This document shows, piece by piece, positions 21,714-34,159 of a stretch of DNA of 64,000 bases (position 1 is the first letter of the stretch; each line of letters starts with the position of its first letter). The translations under genes were made by a program, and so were the position numbers. The notes beneath the pieces are model-generated. The model ran no database searches and was not told where the DNA came from. It saw only the letters and a list, made by a program, of their open reading frames with translations. The stretch is from Mercurialis annua (Eukaryota > Streptophyta > Magnoliopsida > Malpighiales > Euphorbiaceae), in contig NC_065576.1 in NCBI RefSeq assembly GCF_937616625.2, positions 21,044,001 through 21,108,000 on the forward strand. The letters are read 5' to 3'.

Positions 21714-24700
21714 CAAATCTAAATGTTTCACCTTTTTGGCGATTTAAGATAAACGTCTAAAACGTTACGAAACCAATCCAAACATATAAAACATTACGAA
21801 ACAAATCCAAATATTTCACCTTTTTAGCGATATAAGCCTAACGTTTACAAACATTTGAAACAAATCAAAATGTTTCACCTTTTTAGCAATTTAAGACAAA
21901 AGTTTAAAACGTTTCGAAACAAATCCAAATGTTTCACCTTTTTAGCGATTTAAGCCAAACGTTTACAAATGTTTCGAAACAAATCAAAATGTTTCACCTT
22001 TTTAGCGATTTAAGCCAAAGGTTAAAAACGTTACGAAACAAATCCAAATGTTTCACCTTTTTAGCGATTTAAGCCAAACGTTTACAAACATTACGATATA
22101 AATCATAACGTTTCACCTTTTTAGCTATTTAAGCCAAACGTTTAAAATGTTACGAAACTTATCCAAACATTTAAAACGATACGAAACAAATCCAAACGTA
22201 TAAAACATTATAAAACAAATCCAAGAATTTCACCTTTTTACCGATTTAAGCCTAACGTTTACAAACATTACGAAACAAATCCAAACGTTTCTCCTTTTTA
22301 ATGATTTAAGCCAAACGTTTAAAACGTTACGAAACCAATCCAAACGTTTATAACATTACGAAACAAATCCAAACATTTAACCATTATAGTGATTTAAGGC
22401 AAACGTTTAAAACGTTTCGAAATAAATCCAAACGTTTGACCTTCTTAGCGATTTAAGCCAAACGTTTACAAACGTTATGAAACAAATTAAAACGTTACAC
22501 CTTTTTAGCGATTTAAGTCAAACGTTTAAAACGTTACGAAACAAATCCGAACGTTTCCCCATTTTAGGTATTTAAGCCGAAGGTCTACAAACGTTACAAA
22601 ACAAATCCAAACGTTTAACCTTTTTAACAATTTAAGCCAAACATTTTGAACGTTACGAAACCAATCCAAATGTTTAAAACGTTTGGAAACAAATCCAAAA
22701 ATTTCACATTATTAGCGATTTAAGCCTAACATTTAAAAACATTATGAAACAAATCCAAACGTTTTACCTTATAGCGAGAAAAACGTTTAAAACGTTACGA
22801 AACCAGTCCAAACGTTTAAAACGTTACGAAACCAGTCCAAACGTTTAAAATATTACGAAACAAACCCTAACATTTAACCATTTTAGCGATTTAAGACAAA
22901 CATTTAAAACGTTTCGAAATAAATCCAAACGTTTCACCTTTTTAGCGATTTATGCGAAACGTTACGAAATAAATCAAAATGTTTCACCTTTTTAGCTATT
23001 TAAGCCAAATGTTTACAGACGTTACGAAACAAATCCAAACGTTTCCCCTTATTAGCAATTTATTCCAAACGTATACAAATATTACGAAACAAATCCAAAA
23101 GTTTCCTCTTTTTAGCAATTTAGGACAAACGTTTGCAAACGTTACAGAACCAATTCAAACATTTCACCTTTTTAGAGATTTAAGCCAAACGTTTAAAACC
23201 TTACGAAACCAATCGCAACGTTTAAAACATTATGAGACAAATCCAAACGTTTCACCTTTTAACTATTTAAGCCAAACGTTTAAAACCTTATGAAACCAAC
23301 CCAAATGTTTAAAACTTTACGAAACAAATTCAAACGTTTCACCTTTTGTAGCGAGTTAAGCGAAATGTTTACAAATGTTAAGAAACAAATCCAAACGTTT
23401 CACCTTTTTTACGATTTAAGCCAAATGTTTACAAACGTTACGAAATAAATCCAAACGTTTCACCTTTTTAGCGATTTAAGCCAAACGTTTAATATGTTAC
23501 GAAACCAATCCATACATTTAAAACGTTACGAAACTAATACAAACGTTTCCCCTTTATAGCGATTTAAGCCAAACTTTTGGAAACATTACGAAACAAATCA
23601 TAACGTTTCACATTTTTCGTGATTTAATTTAAACATTTAAAACATTACAAAACGAATCAAAACATTTAAAACGTTACGAAAAAAATCTTAGCGTTTCACC
23701 TTTTAAGTGATTTAAGCCAAATGTTTAAAACATTACAAAAAAAATCCTAACGTTTCACCTTTTTAGTGATTTAAGCCAAATGTTTAAATCTTTACGAAAA
23801 AAATCCTAACGTTTACCTTTTTAGATATATAAGCCATAGGTTTCGAAACAAATCCAAACCTATCAGCGTTTTATCGATTTAAGCCAAACGTTTAAAACGT
23901 TACGAAACTAATCCAAACGTTTAAAACGTTACAAAACAAATCCAAACCTATCACCTTTTTATCGATTCAAGAAAAATGTTTACAAATGTTACGAAATTGG
24001 TCCAAACGTTTCACCTTTTTAGCGATTTAAGCCAAACGTTTAATACATTACGAAACCAATCTAAATGTTTAAAACGTTACGAAACAAATCCAAACGTTGC
24101 CCATTTTTAGCGATTAAAGCCAAACGTTTAAAAACGTTACGAAATAAATCCAAACGTTTTGCCTTTTTAGAGATTAAAATTAAACGTTTACAAACGTTAT
24201 AAAACAAAACCAAATGTTTCACATTTTTAGAAAGTTAAGGGAAACGTTTACAAATGTTACGAAACAAATCCAAACGTTTCCCCTTTTTAGCAATTTAAGC
24301 CAATCATTTAAAATGTTACGAAACCAATCCAAACGTTTAAAACGTTACGAAAAAAATCCAAATGTTTCACCTTTTTAGCGATATAAGGCTAACGTTTACG
24401 AGCATTTCAAAATAAATCCAAACGTTTCCCCATTTTAGAGATTTAAGCCAAACGTTTACAAACATTACGAAACAAATCCAAACCTTTCACCATTTTAACA
24501 ATTTAAGCCAAATGTTTTAAAAGTTACGAAACTAATCAAAATGTTTAAAATGTTACAAAACAAATCCAAACATTTCACATTTTTAGCGATTTAAGCCTAA
24601 CGTTTAAAAACATTAAAAAAATCCAAACGTTTTACCTTTTAGGGATTTAAGCCAAAGTTTAAAACGTTATGAAAACAGCCAAAATGTTTAAAATGTTACG

Positions 24701-26741
24701 AAACAAATCCTAACGTTTAGCAATTTTAGCGATTTAAGACACACATTTAAAATGTTTCGAAACATATCCAAACATTTCATCTTTTTAGCGATTTAAGCCA
24801 AACATGTACAAACATTACAAAACAAATCAAAATGTTTCACCTTTTTAGCGATTTAAGCCAAACGTTTAAAACGTTACGAAACAAGTCCAAACGTTTCACC
24901 TATTTAGCGATTTAAGCCAAACGTTTACAAATGTTACGAAACAAATCCAAACGTTTCGCCTTTTTAGCTATTTATGTCAAACGTTTAAAATGTTACGAAA
25001 CCAATCCAAACTTTACGAAACAAATCCAAATGTTTAAAACATTACAAAACAAATCCAAACATTTAACCTTTTTAGCGATTTAAGCCTAACGTTCACAAAC
25101 ATTACGAAACAATCCAAATGCTTCACCTTTTAGAAATTTAAGCCAACTGCTTAAAGCGTTACGTAACCAATCCAAACGTTTAAAACGTACGAAACAAATC
25201 CAAACGTTTCACCTTTTTAGCGATTTAAGAAAAACGTTTAAAATGTTTCTAAACCAATCCAAACGTTTAAAACATTACGAAAAAAATCCTAACGTTTAAC
25301 CATTTTAGTGATTTAATGCAAACATATAAAACGTTTTGAAACAAATCCAAACGTCTCATCTTTTTATCGATTTAAGCAAAACGTTTAAAACGTTTCGAAA
25401 CCAATCCAAACGTTTAAAACATTTCGAAACAAATCCAAATGTTTAACCTTTTTAGCGATTTAAGCCAAACGTTTACAAATGTTAAGAAACAAATCAAAAC
25501 ATTTCACCATTTTAGCGATTTAAGCCAAACAATTACTAACGTTACGAAACAAATTGAAAGGTTTCAACTTTTTAATAATTTAAGCCAAACCTTCTAAACG
25601 TTCTGAAACCAATCCAAATGTTTAAAACGTTATGAATCAACTCCAAACATTTCATATTTTTAGCAATTAAAGCCTCACATTTTAAAACATTACGAAACAA
25701 ATCCAAACGTTTTACCTTTTAGCAATTTAAGCCAAACGTTTAAAACGTTACGAAACCAGTCCAAACGTTTAAAATGTAACGAAAAAAGTCCTAACGTTTA
25801 ACTATTTCTGCGGTTTAAGACAAACGTTTAAAATGTTTCGAAACAAATCCAAACGTTTCACCTTTTTAGCGATTTATGCCAAACGTTACGAAACAAATCA
25901 AAATGTTTCACCTTTTTAGCGATTTAAGCGAAACGTTTAAAACGTTACAAAACAAATCCAAACGTTTCACTTTTATTAGCGATTTATGCCAAAAGTTTAC
26001 AAACGTTACAAAACAAATCCAAATGTTTCCCCTTTTTAGCAATTAAAGCCAAACGTTTACAAACATTATGAAACAAATCGAAACGTTTCCCCTTTTTCAA
26101 TTTAGACCAAACGTTTGCAAACGTTACGAAACAAATCCAAACATTTAACCTTTTTAGCGATTTAAGTCAAACGTTTAAAACCTTACAAAACCAATCATAA
26201 CGTTTAAAATGTTACGAGGCAAATCCAAACGTTTCACCTTTTTAGAGATTTAAGCCAAACGTTTACAAACGTTACGAAAAAAATCCAAACGTTTCACATT
26301 TTTAGCGATTTAATCCAAACGTTTAAAACATTATGAAATTGACCCAAACGTAAAAACGTTACGAAACGAATTTAAATGTTTCACCTTTTTAGCGATTTAA
26401 GCCAAATGTTTACAAATGTTAAGGATAAATTCAAACATTTTACCTTTTTGGCGATTTAAGCCAAATGTTTACAAACGTTACGAAATAAATCCAAACGTTT
26501 CACCTTTTTAGCGATTTAAGCCAAACATTTAATATGTTGCGAAACCAATGCCTACGTTTAAAACATTACGAAACAAATCCAAACATTTCCACTTTATAGC
26601 AATTTAAGCCAAACGTTTGCAAACGTTACGAAACAAATTCTAACGTTTCACCTTTCTCGCGATTTAATTTAAACATTTAAAACATTATGAAACCAATCAA
26701 AACATTAAAAACGTTACGAAACAAATCCTAGTGTTTCACCT
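21714..26741. repeat. Satellite array block 4
   Basis: Satellite continues from the CAAAT target duplication to the CACCT duplication (26737-26741) of the Tat element. The first ~480 bp is the second copy of 17.21-17.69 kb. The last few hundred bases closely match ~39.6-39.76 kb. No gene: the 104-codon frame at 22979-23293 is the repeat read through. Confidence 0.95.
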
Positions 26742-27199
26742 TGATACCGACCTAAGAATATTCGAACTCCAAGCATCGCCTAGAAAATGCTATGCTCGCC
26801 CGATGAGTCTCCGAACCTTCCATCGCCCATATCAATCTTAATCAGACTCCTCCCGGTCAGTTATCAAACCGACCTCATCCACTCCGTTCTCTAAACACCC
26901 ACTACCCGGAATAATCGGGAAACGTGCCTTAGCCATTATCAAAGATCGTGGGACAAACCCACGAACTACCAGATAACAACCGCCATAAACTCATTATAAA
27001 AGGAAGCCACGTGATGCTAAGAGAGGTACGCACAAATTAGACTTAAACACATAAACACTCATTTACTTACCAGAAAACCCTTATTAACTTAAGCGTCGGA
27101 GTGGCTTCTAGGCTGAATCAGCCTGAGGTTCTTTGAGCTTACATTTGTTACTTGTGCAGGAAAACAGTACGGGCGACCTTCGTAGTTCGACCTGTATCA
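26742..27199 (+). repeat. 5' LTR of the Tat element
   Basis: Starts TGATACCGACC and ends GACCTGTATCA. TATAAAA at 26995-27001 is a likely promoter TATA box. About 15 mismatches from the 3' LTR and no indels. Confidence 0.95.
26995..27001 (+). promoter_or_regulatory. TATA box of the Tat 5' LTR
   Basis: TATAAAAGG in CTCATTATAAAAGG, ~200 bp before the LTR end, also present in the 3' LTR. Likely drives the genomic transcript. Confidence 0.65.
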
Positions 27200-27200
27200 T

Positions 27201-27217
27201 TTGGTGCGGTGTGGAAC
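27201..27217 (+). other. Primer-binding site (diverged)
   Basis: TTGGTGCGGTGTGGAAC begins two bases after the 5' LTR. It resembles the TTGGCGCCGTCTGTGGGAA site of the other Tat-like element at 63580, with changes. The matching tRNA cannot be fixed from this alone. Confidence 0.55.
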
Positions 27218-27269
27218 TTATTAGTTTCGTCGTTCCTTATTGATATTTTTCAGAGTTTTCATTTCAAGA

Positions 27270-28795
27270 ATGGATCCCCCGGGAGATAATACCTCACCAG
27301 TTACCAACAGAGGAGACGGGGAAACAGAACTGCCGGCCTTAAATCTATTTCCCCCAGGCAATGAAGAAGGAGAAACCAGCGACCCTCAGGCGATAAGACA
27401 GGCGATACCTCTGATTACCGGAACACCTAATGAAGAGCCAATCAGCAATCAGGCGATGTTCAAAGCTTTCCTAGAGATCACCAGTTTACTTAAAGACATC
27501 AAAGAGATAGTATCGCTACAGTCCCAAGAGCCAGAATCAGCAAAATTATTAGCACAGAAGTCGACATCACCCATAGATAAAGGAAAGGAACCGGTACGGC
27601 AAGGAGAGGCGCCAGAAAATTCCGCAAAGAAACAAAGCGCCCCCATAACAATCCCGGATGAGGAACGCTGGATGAACGAACAACACACTCCCAAGGATAG
27701 AGAAGAACATCCGGAGGAAAAAGTCTGTCAAGTCATGAGCAGGCTCGGAATAAGATGTGAAGACGTAGATATTTCTCTTTGGAGTGACTCACCCCTTGCA
27801 GATTTCATCATCTCTCACGGGTTCCCTGCAAAGTTCAAGTATCCTCCAAATCTGGAATCCTATGACGGGACCGGCTGCCCCAAGAGCCATGTGCATAAAT
27901 TCCAAGCAGTAATCAATGTTCAGACAAACCTAGATCATGTGTTGTGCATGCTTTTTCCTACTACCCTAAAAGGTTTGGCGCAGGAATGGTACCAAAGCTT
28001 AAAGCCAGGATCAGTGCTAACATTAATCAGTTCTCAGGACTATTTCAGGCCAGATTCGTAGCATGCATCCCTCAGAAGAAGTTGTCCACAGATCTGCTAG
28101 CTATCATGCAAAGAGACGGAGAGACGCTTAGGAAATATGTAGAAAGGTTCAACAAGGAGGCGATGCAAATAGAAGACCTGAGCCAAGAGATCGCCTATAC
28201 AGCGTTACTCAACGGGACCACTAATTCTGACCTGCGAAAAGAGTTGTTGGCTAAATCACCAAAATTATTTACTACACTGATGACCATCGCACATACACAA
28301 ATCAGAGTGGATGATGGCCAGAGAGAGATAGAGAACCGACACGGAAGGACAGAAGAACGAACATTTTCAGAAAGAAGGAATGGAGATAGATCGCCCACGG
28401 GAAAAAGGTTCGGAGAGAAAGGTAACGACCGTTTCAGAAATAAGAGAAAAACGGACGAGGATAGGCGATACACCCCCCTAAACACAACCAGAACCAACGT
28501 GTTATTTTGGGTGAAAGACAACCGGGAGAAGGTCAGGTGGCCAAGAAAAATGAATGTTGCATCAGCTAGCAAAAGAGACAACAGCAAATACTGTGAATTC
28601 CACAGAGATAACGGCCACACCACAGACGAATGCTGGCACCTGAAGGAAGAGATAGAGAAGCTGATAGAGAGGGGGTCCCTTTCCCAGTTCGTGAAAAGGG
28701 ATACCGAAGCCAGAGAGGCTGAAGCAGAAAGAAAGAAAGAAAAGAAGAGACCACCAGAAGGCCTAGGCCGGAGCCGGCAGACGTGGTTAACGTAA
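27270..28795 (+). pseudogene. gag: Gag (capsid/nucleocapsid) of the Tat element, frameshifted
   Basis: Structural protein that packages retrotransposon RNA. ATG at 27270 opens MDPPGDNTSP; the open track begins 30 bases earlier, but this methionine starts the gag-like sequence. The N-terminal ~150 residues are acidic and polar. The capsid region follows, with the conserved blocks YDGTGCPKSHVHKF and LKGLAQEWYQSLKPGS. The frame breaks near 28020 and capsid continues in another frame (INQFSGLFQARFVA, then a RDGETLRKYVERFN block). A basic stretch and a knuckle CEFHRDNGHTTDEC (C-x2-H-x4-H-x4-C) lie near 28590-28635. The gag frame ends at 28795, overlapping the protease frame, and gag-like residues leading into protease switch frame again near 28755. 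Stop and frame changes make it non-functional as it stands. Confidence 0.88.
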
Positions 28796-29799
28796 TAATG
28801 GGTGGATCAACCGGAGGAGACAGCAATACTACCAGAAAGAAAGCAGCTAGGACGGTCTACTCTGTCAGCCCAGGTGCACCAGACGTAAAGAAATTCGGAA
28901 GTATATCTTTTTCAGAAAACGATAGCCATGGGTTATCACTCCCCCATGAGGACGCCCTGGTAGTTAAAGGGCGACTCAACAATTTCAAGGTATCTCAGAT
29001 GCTTGTAGACACAGGAAGTTCGGTAAACATGATCACGATGGAGGTGTTTGATAGAATCGGACTAAAAAAGGAAAATTTGACACGTGTATCCACTCCACTG
29101 GTAGGACTCGGCGGAAAATCTGTACACGTGGAAAGATCATTAGAAATAAATATCCAACTGGGGGATGGCAAACTCTATAAAGAAGTCCGAGCAGAATTCA
29201 TGATAGTCAATATGGACTTCGCCTACAACGCAATTCTTGGAAGGCCGCTATTGCATGACACATGCGCATCCATTTGCATGAGATACTTACTGATGAAAAT
29301 CCCGACCAGAGAAGGCGATGCGGAAGTCAGGGGATGCCAAAAATCAGCCAGAGAGGCATACTTTACGGCTCTCAAAAAAGTTCACGTAACTTTTCCAGTG
29401 TTAACGGTGGAACCTCCAGAAAAGACAGAGAGGGCGGAGCATTATGGGCGAACCTCAAAGATAGAGCTTTCCCTAGGAAAAGAGATAGTGGTGGGAGACG
29501 AGCTAGAAGAAGGAATCAAACGATCTCTGACAGAAACTCTCAAAGCACTTGGAGACTCCTTTGCCTGGACAACAGACGAACTGATCGGAGTAAACCCAGA
29601 TGTCATATGCCATCGGTTAAACATAGCGGCCGACTCAAAGCCCGTAGTACAAAAGAAAAGAAGACACTCACCCGAAAAACAACTAGCCATCGCAGAAGAA
29701 ATCGCTAAGTTAAAAGAAGCAAACGTGATCAAAGATGCATATTATCCCAAATGGGTGGCAAACATGGTAATGGTGAAAAAGTCCAATGGTACTTACTGA
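28783..29799 (+). pseudogene. pol: Protease and start of RT, Tat pol
   Basis: Aspartic protease that cuts the Gag-Pol polyprotein, followed by the first part of reverse transcriptase. The catalytic motif VDTGSS is at 29005-29022 (D at 29008-29010) and a second conserved block, AILGRPLL, is near 29229-29252. From ~29570 the sequence becomes the RT N-terminus (VKKSNGTY). The open frame has no natural ATG at 28783 (the codon is GTG), as expected for a polyprotein read through from gag. It ends at an in-frame TGA (29797-29799) inside a conserved RT block, so the two flanking RT pieces were once continuous; frame is unchanged across the stop. Protease residues look intact. Confidence 0.88.
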
Positions 29800-30912
29800 A
29801 TGTGTGTAGACTTCACAGATCTGAACAAGGCATGTCCCAAAGATAGCTTCCCGCTGCCAAACATCGATCAATTAGTGGACTCCACAGCAGGCCATGCCCT
29901 ATATGCGTTCCTAGATGCCAAAGCAGGATACCATCAAATACCCATGGCATCAGAAGACCAGGAAAAAACGGCTTTTGTAACAGACCAGGGGTTATTTTGT
30001 TATAAGATGATGCCATTCGGCTTAAAAAATGCAGGAGCCACATATCAGCGGCTGGTGAACTCCATGTTCAGAGATTAGATCGGAAAACACATGGACGTTT
30101 ATGTGGATGACATGATTGTTAAGAGCGTCAGGACTGAAGACCATCCAGCAGATGTGAAGATAGTCCTAGAGACACTGAAAAGATACCAATTAAAGCTAAA
30201 TCCGGAGAAGTGTGTATTCTGAGTACCAGCGGGCAAGTTTTTGGGATACATGGTCTCTCAGTATGGGATCGAAGCCAACCCAGACAAAATTGAAGCAGTT
30301 CTAAAAATGACACCGCCTCGGAGCATACACGAAGTCCAGAAACTCAATGGCCGGATCACGGACCTAGGTCGATTCATGTCCTACTCGGCAAAGCGATGCT
30401 TACCTTTCTTTAAGACGCTGAAGCAGATCAAGAACTTCACATGGACGGAAGAATGCCAGACGGCGTTTGAGGAATTGAAAAGCTTCCTCTTGTCAGCCCC
30501 ACTCTTGGCGAGACCAGATCCAGGCGACGTGTTATATTTATACATCTCTTGTTCTGACGAAACAATAGCAGGAGTACTGGTATCGGAGAAAGAAGGAGAA
30601 CAATACCCGATCTACTACATCAGCAAGGTGCTCAGGGATGCCTTGGAGAAACTGGCGTTATGTGTATACACCGCCACAATTAAACTCCGACATTACTTCG
30701 AAGGACACCAAGTTATTGTACAGACCGACCAACCATTACGAAAAATCCTCCAGAAGGCGGAAACACGTGGACGTATAGCGGAATGGGCTGTCAAGATAGG
30801 AAGCTTGGGCGTTATCTATGAAGCCCGGAAAGCCTTAAAGGCTCAAGCACTGGCCGACTTCTTCGCAGAATTAACATTTACGGAACCAATGGAAAACAAA
30901 GCGACTCCCTAG
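29800..30912 (+). pseudogene. pol: Reverse transcriptase and RNase H, Tat pol
   Basis: Copies the RNA into DNA. Continues the protease frame: MCVDFTDLNKACPKDSFPLP, then DAKAGYHQIPM, MPFGLKNAGATYQR and the polymerase active site YVDDM at 30100-30114, then FLGYMVS and a thumb/connection region. The RNase H domain runs from about 30525 (LYLYISCSDE) to ALADFFAEL near 30870, with the poorly conserved catalytic set usual for the first RNase H of Tat elements. In-frame stops TAG at 30076-30078, TGA at 30220-30222 and TAG at 30910-30912 divide it. Several could be single C-to-T or G-to-A changes, in keeping with decay of methylated DNA. The polymerase aspartates are still present. Confidence 0.9.
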
Positions 30913-31335
30913 GAAATACACGTTGATGGAGCAGTTTGTGGAGAAGGAGCAGGAATCGGTGTCGTACTTAAAGGACCAGGGAGAGTCCAAATGGAATACT
31001 CAGCAAGACTCGAATTTCCAGCTTCCAACAATGTGGCGGAATATGAGGCGCTAATAACAGGATTACAGTTGTGTGAAGAACTCAATATCTCCGAAGCCCA
31101 GATCTACAGCGACTCACAACTGGTCGTGAACCAAGTCTCAGGGAACTTCGAAGTAAAAGAAGCTACACTGAAGAAATACGCCAAGCAAGCCAAAACCTTC
31201 TTCGTCAACAATGGGCGATCTTGGTCGTTACAGCAAATACCTAGAGCAATGAATGGAAGGTCAGACGAATTGGAAAAGTGGGCCGCAACAAGAAATTACG
31301 ATTCAATGAAAAACATCCCTCACAAGATCAAATGA
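30913..31335 (+). pseudogene. pol: Second (archaeal-type) RNase H, Tat pol
   Basis: Starts just after the TAG at 30910. Motifs IHVDGAVCGEGAGIG, AEYEALITGL, YSDSQLVVNQ and a C-terminal acidic RSDEL keep the D-E-D-D catalytic pattern of ribonuclease HI. An additional RNase H of this type between the ordinary RNase H and integrase is the diagnostic of the plant Tat lineage; it is thought to have replaced the degenerate first domain. It remains in the pol frame but is isolated by stops on both sides (TAG 30910-30912 and TGA 31333-31335). Confidence 0.88.
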
Positions 31336-32633
31336 CAACCCAACTTCCAAGAGGAAATTGAAGAAGGCGAAGTACTAATGGTGGAAGGAGAAGAAACCTG
31401 GATGACTCCCCTCACGGCGTATTTAGCTGATGGAATACTCCCTGAGGACAGAAAGGAAGCCAAAAGGATAGTGATACTATCATCCAAGTTCGGAATATAC
31501 AATGGCCAGCTATACAAACGGTCATTCACCCATCCCTGGCTGAGGTGTGTTAACAAAGAAGAAGGAGAGTACATCATGAAGGAACTACACGAGGGGACCT
31601 GCGGAGCACATGATGGAGCGTCAACTCTGGTCAGGAAAGCCCTATTACAAGGCTACTATTGGCCTATGATGAAAGAGCAAGCTACAACACTGGTAAGAGG
31701 ATGCTGGCCTTGCCAACAACATGCTTTGGTACCTAGAAAACAAGCTTCAGAAATGAAACCAATCGGCAGTGCATGGCCCTTCGCCCAGTGGGGAATGGAT
31801 ATCCTGGGACCTCTCCCTCTGGCCATAGGACAGAGAAAGTTCCTAGTAGTGGCGATCGACCACTTCACTAAGTGGATAGAAGCAGAACCACTGGCAAAAA
31901 TCACCCAACAACGAATAACTAACTTTTTTTCAGATCTATCTTGTGCAGGTTTGGAATACCGAAGGTGCTGATCACAGACAATGGAAAGCAGTTTGACTCA
32001 GTGAAATTCAGAAAGTTCTGTGCAGAATATCAGATCGATCTAAGGTTCACCTCGGTTTACCATCCACAATCAAATGGGCAAACCGAAGTGGCCAACAGAA
32101 TTCTATTGGCCGGACTAAAAAGAAGACTAGACGAATACAAAGGAAGATGGGTAGAAGAACTCTACAACGTCCTATGGAACTACCGTACCACCCCTAGAGA
32201 ATCAACGGGCGAAACTCCATTCGCCCTAGCTTATGGAACGGAGGATGTAATTCCTGTAGAGATTGGCGCACCCACACCAAGGACAGAAGACAACCAGCTG
32301 AACTTAGAAGAAAACGAAGCAGAACTCAGGAACAAATTGGACCTCTTGGTCGAAAAAATCAACATATCAGATATCAGAATGGAAGCCTACAGACAAAAAA
32401 TGGCCAAACATTTCAACAGCCATGTGAAGAAAAGAAAGTTCAAATTAGGCGATCTCGTCATGAGAAAGACCGAAGTCAAAAAAGGAGAAGCAGGGAGTGG
32501 AAAGCTGCAACCAAACTGGGAAGGACCTTACACCATCAGCGAGGTCATTAAGGAAGGAACATTCAAACTCACGAACTCTATGGGAAGAATCATACCAAGG
32601 ACATGGAACGCCAACAACCTAAGGAAAATTTAG
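31336..32633 (+). pseudogene. pol: Integrase, Tat pol, frameshifted
   Basis: Inserts the cDNA into the chromosome. Zinc-binding HHCC domain: HEGTCGAH with the two cysteines in GCWPCQQH (about 31590-31725). Catalytic core D-D-E: the first D in WGMDILGPLP at 31798-31800, the second in LITDNG at 31977-31979, E in NGQTEVANR at 32085-32087. The C-terminal part carries KFKLGDLVMRK and NWEGPY. No chromodomain follows, as expected for Tat. The frame breaks in a run of seven T at 31924-31930, between the first and second catalytic aspartates; the downstream part is open from there to TAG at 32631-32633. All catalytic residues survive in the two pieces. Confidence 0.88.
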
Positions 32634-32710
32634 CAACAATAGTTCACCACTCAGCATGAGTAGCTATTATTTCCTCAATTTCAGTTTCTTAAAGAATTAC
32701 TATGTATGCA

Positions 32711-32805
32711 TTTAAATTCCTCCAAGTGATATTTCATCACAGTATTGTATTTAAATTCCTCCAAGTGATATTTCATCACAGTATTGTATTCGAATTTCTC
32801 CAAGT
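32711..32805. repeat. 39-bp direct repeat, ~2.4 copies
   Basis: Units begin at 32711, 32750 and (partial, diverged) ~32789. The first two are identical over their length. Confidence 0.85.
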
Positions 32806-33105
32806 ATTTTAATTTACCCTTACTCGGACAAGGAAGATTCACAGATACTGTCTCTCCGCTATAATTATTGTTTATTTAAAATATTTCCAAAAAGGAGAAC
32901 TGACTAGTTCAACCCCACAAAGGAAACAACAAAAACACGCGATCTAAATGAAGATCGCCCAAAATAAAGAAATCATAAGAAGAAAAATATATATATATTA
33001 AAAAGAGGGTAAAATACGGCCTCCAGAAGATTACAAGGAAAAATAAAAATTCATATGCAAAAAAAAAATATACATGTACACAGTACTAACAGAAAACAAA
33101 GAAAA

Positions 33106-33115
33106 GGGGGGGGGG
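33106..33115 (+). other. Internal G-tract resembling a polypurine tract
   Basis: Ten G preceded by AGAAAACAAAGAAAA. Similar in form to the genuine polypurine tract at 36539-36550. It lies immediately beyond the stop codon of the antisense gene. Confidence 0.4.
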
Positions 33116-34102
33116 CTAAAGTTTAATCTCCTGCTCGATCTTCTCCGGGATAGCCTCCTTATCCCCTTCAGAAGCAGCTGGGTCAGATAATCCCTCCTGC
33201 GAACTCCGCCTGGCGGAAGAAGAAGCATCAATAACAATGTTGCCAGAACGGGTAGGAGAAGGGACATCGGCAAGACTAAGAGGGTCGGCCCCAGGAAGAA
33301 TGGATTCTAAATCAGAGGGCCGATCCAACAACTCCAGAGCAGCAAAAGGGCGCTCGGAAGAAATAATCAAGCCAAAGTCCTTCTCCTCAGGACTTCCCCC
33401 CAAGCCAGGAACAAGTGGCTTCTCGCCAACCTTGGCATTATCACCGGCCACTTTGGCAGACTGCTCGGCGACCTCCGCAGCACTTTCACTCTTTTCAGAC
33501 TTGAAGGAGACAAACAAGTCTTCAGGAGAGTCTGTCTCACTTTCACTGTTGACCCCGGAGGGAAAGCCATACAAAAAATCAGTATCACCCTCAGGATGAC
33601 GCTCTAAATATGTGCCCACGATAGCTTCAGTGAAGACAGTCAGGTCATTAACAAGCTGGGCTGTATTTCGGCGACGCCTCTCCTTCTCACGAGCCAGTCT
33701 GCCTCGCTTTAAGTAAAACTTCCTCTCAGCAACAGACACCTTCTCAGTAAGAGCCAAGACGGTGGTGTCGAAATCCTTTTTCAGATCATTATAATCAGCC
33801 CCCTTCACCACCACCTCCGCCGCCAAACTAGTGTTTTCTTTCTTTAGGCGGGCGACCTCTTCTGTTAGCGCCTGCTTCTGTTTAATGGCATCCTCCCTCT
33901 CTTTGGATAACCTCTCCACATCAGCACGAAGAGATGTCTGCTTGAGGGCGCATCCGCCATGCTCAGTATGGAGTCATACTTTCCCTTCAAAATCTTATAC
34001 TCCGTCTTTATCTTCACTTGCATCTCGCCGTCATTCAGACGGTTTGAACGATATGGACGGAGGGCGAAGGCAGTCTAACAACAAAATAAAAGTGAAGTCA
34101 AA

Positions 34103-34159
<57 letters not shown>

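Larger units (their letters stand above)
32634..33115. other. Spacer between Tat pol and antisense gene
   Basis: Non-coding, AT-rich. Holds a 39-bp direct repeat (32711-32805, ~2.4 copies, each with CCTCCAAGTGATATTTCATC) and, at its end, an A-rich stretch leading into ten G (33106-33115) that resembles a polypurine tract. Confidence 0.6.

Noticed and set aside
28195..28623. 142-codon minus-strand frame opposite gag (also 27449, 28566, 29442, 31656)
   Set aside because: Shadow frames of the sense gag-pol genes, without motifs or promoter. Unlike the antisense gene at 33116-36140 they do not join into a spliced frame.
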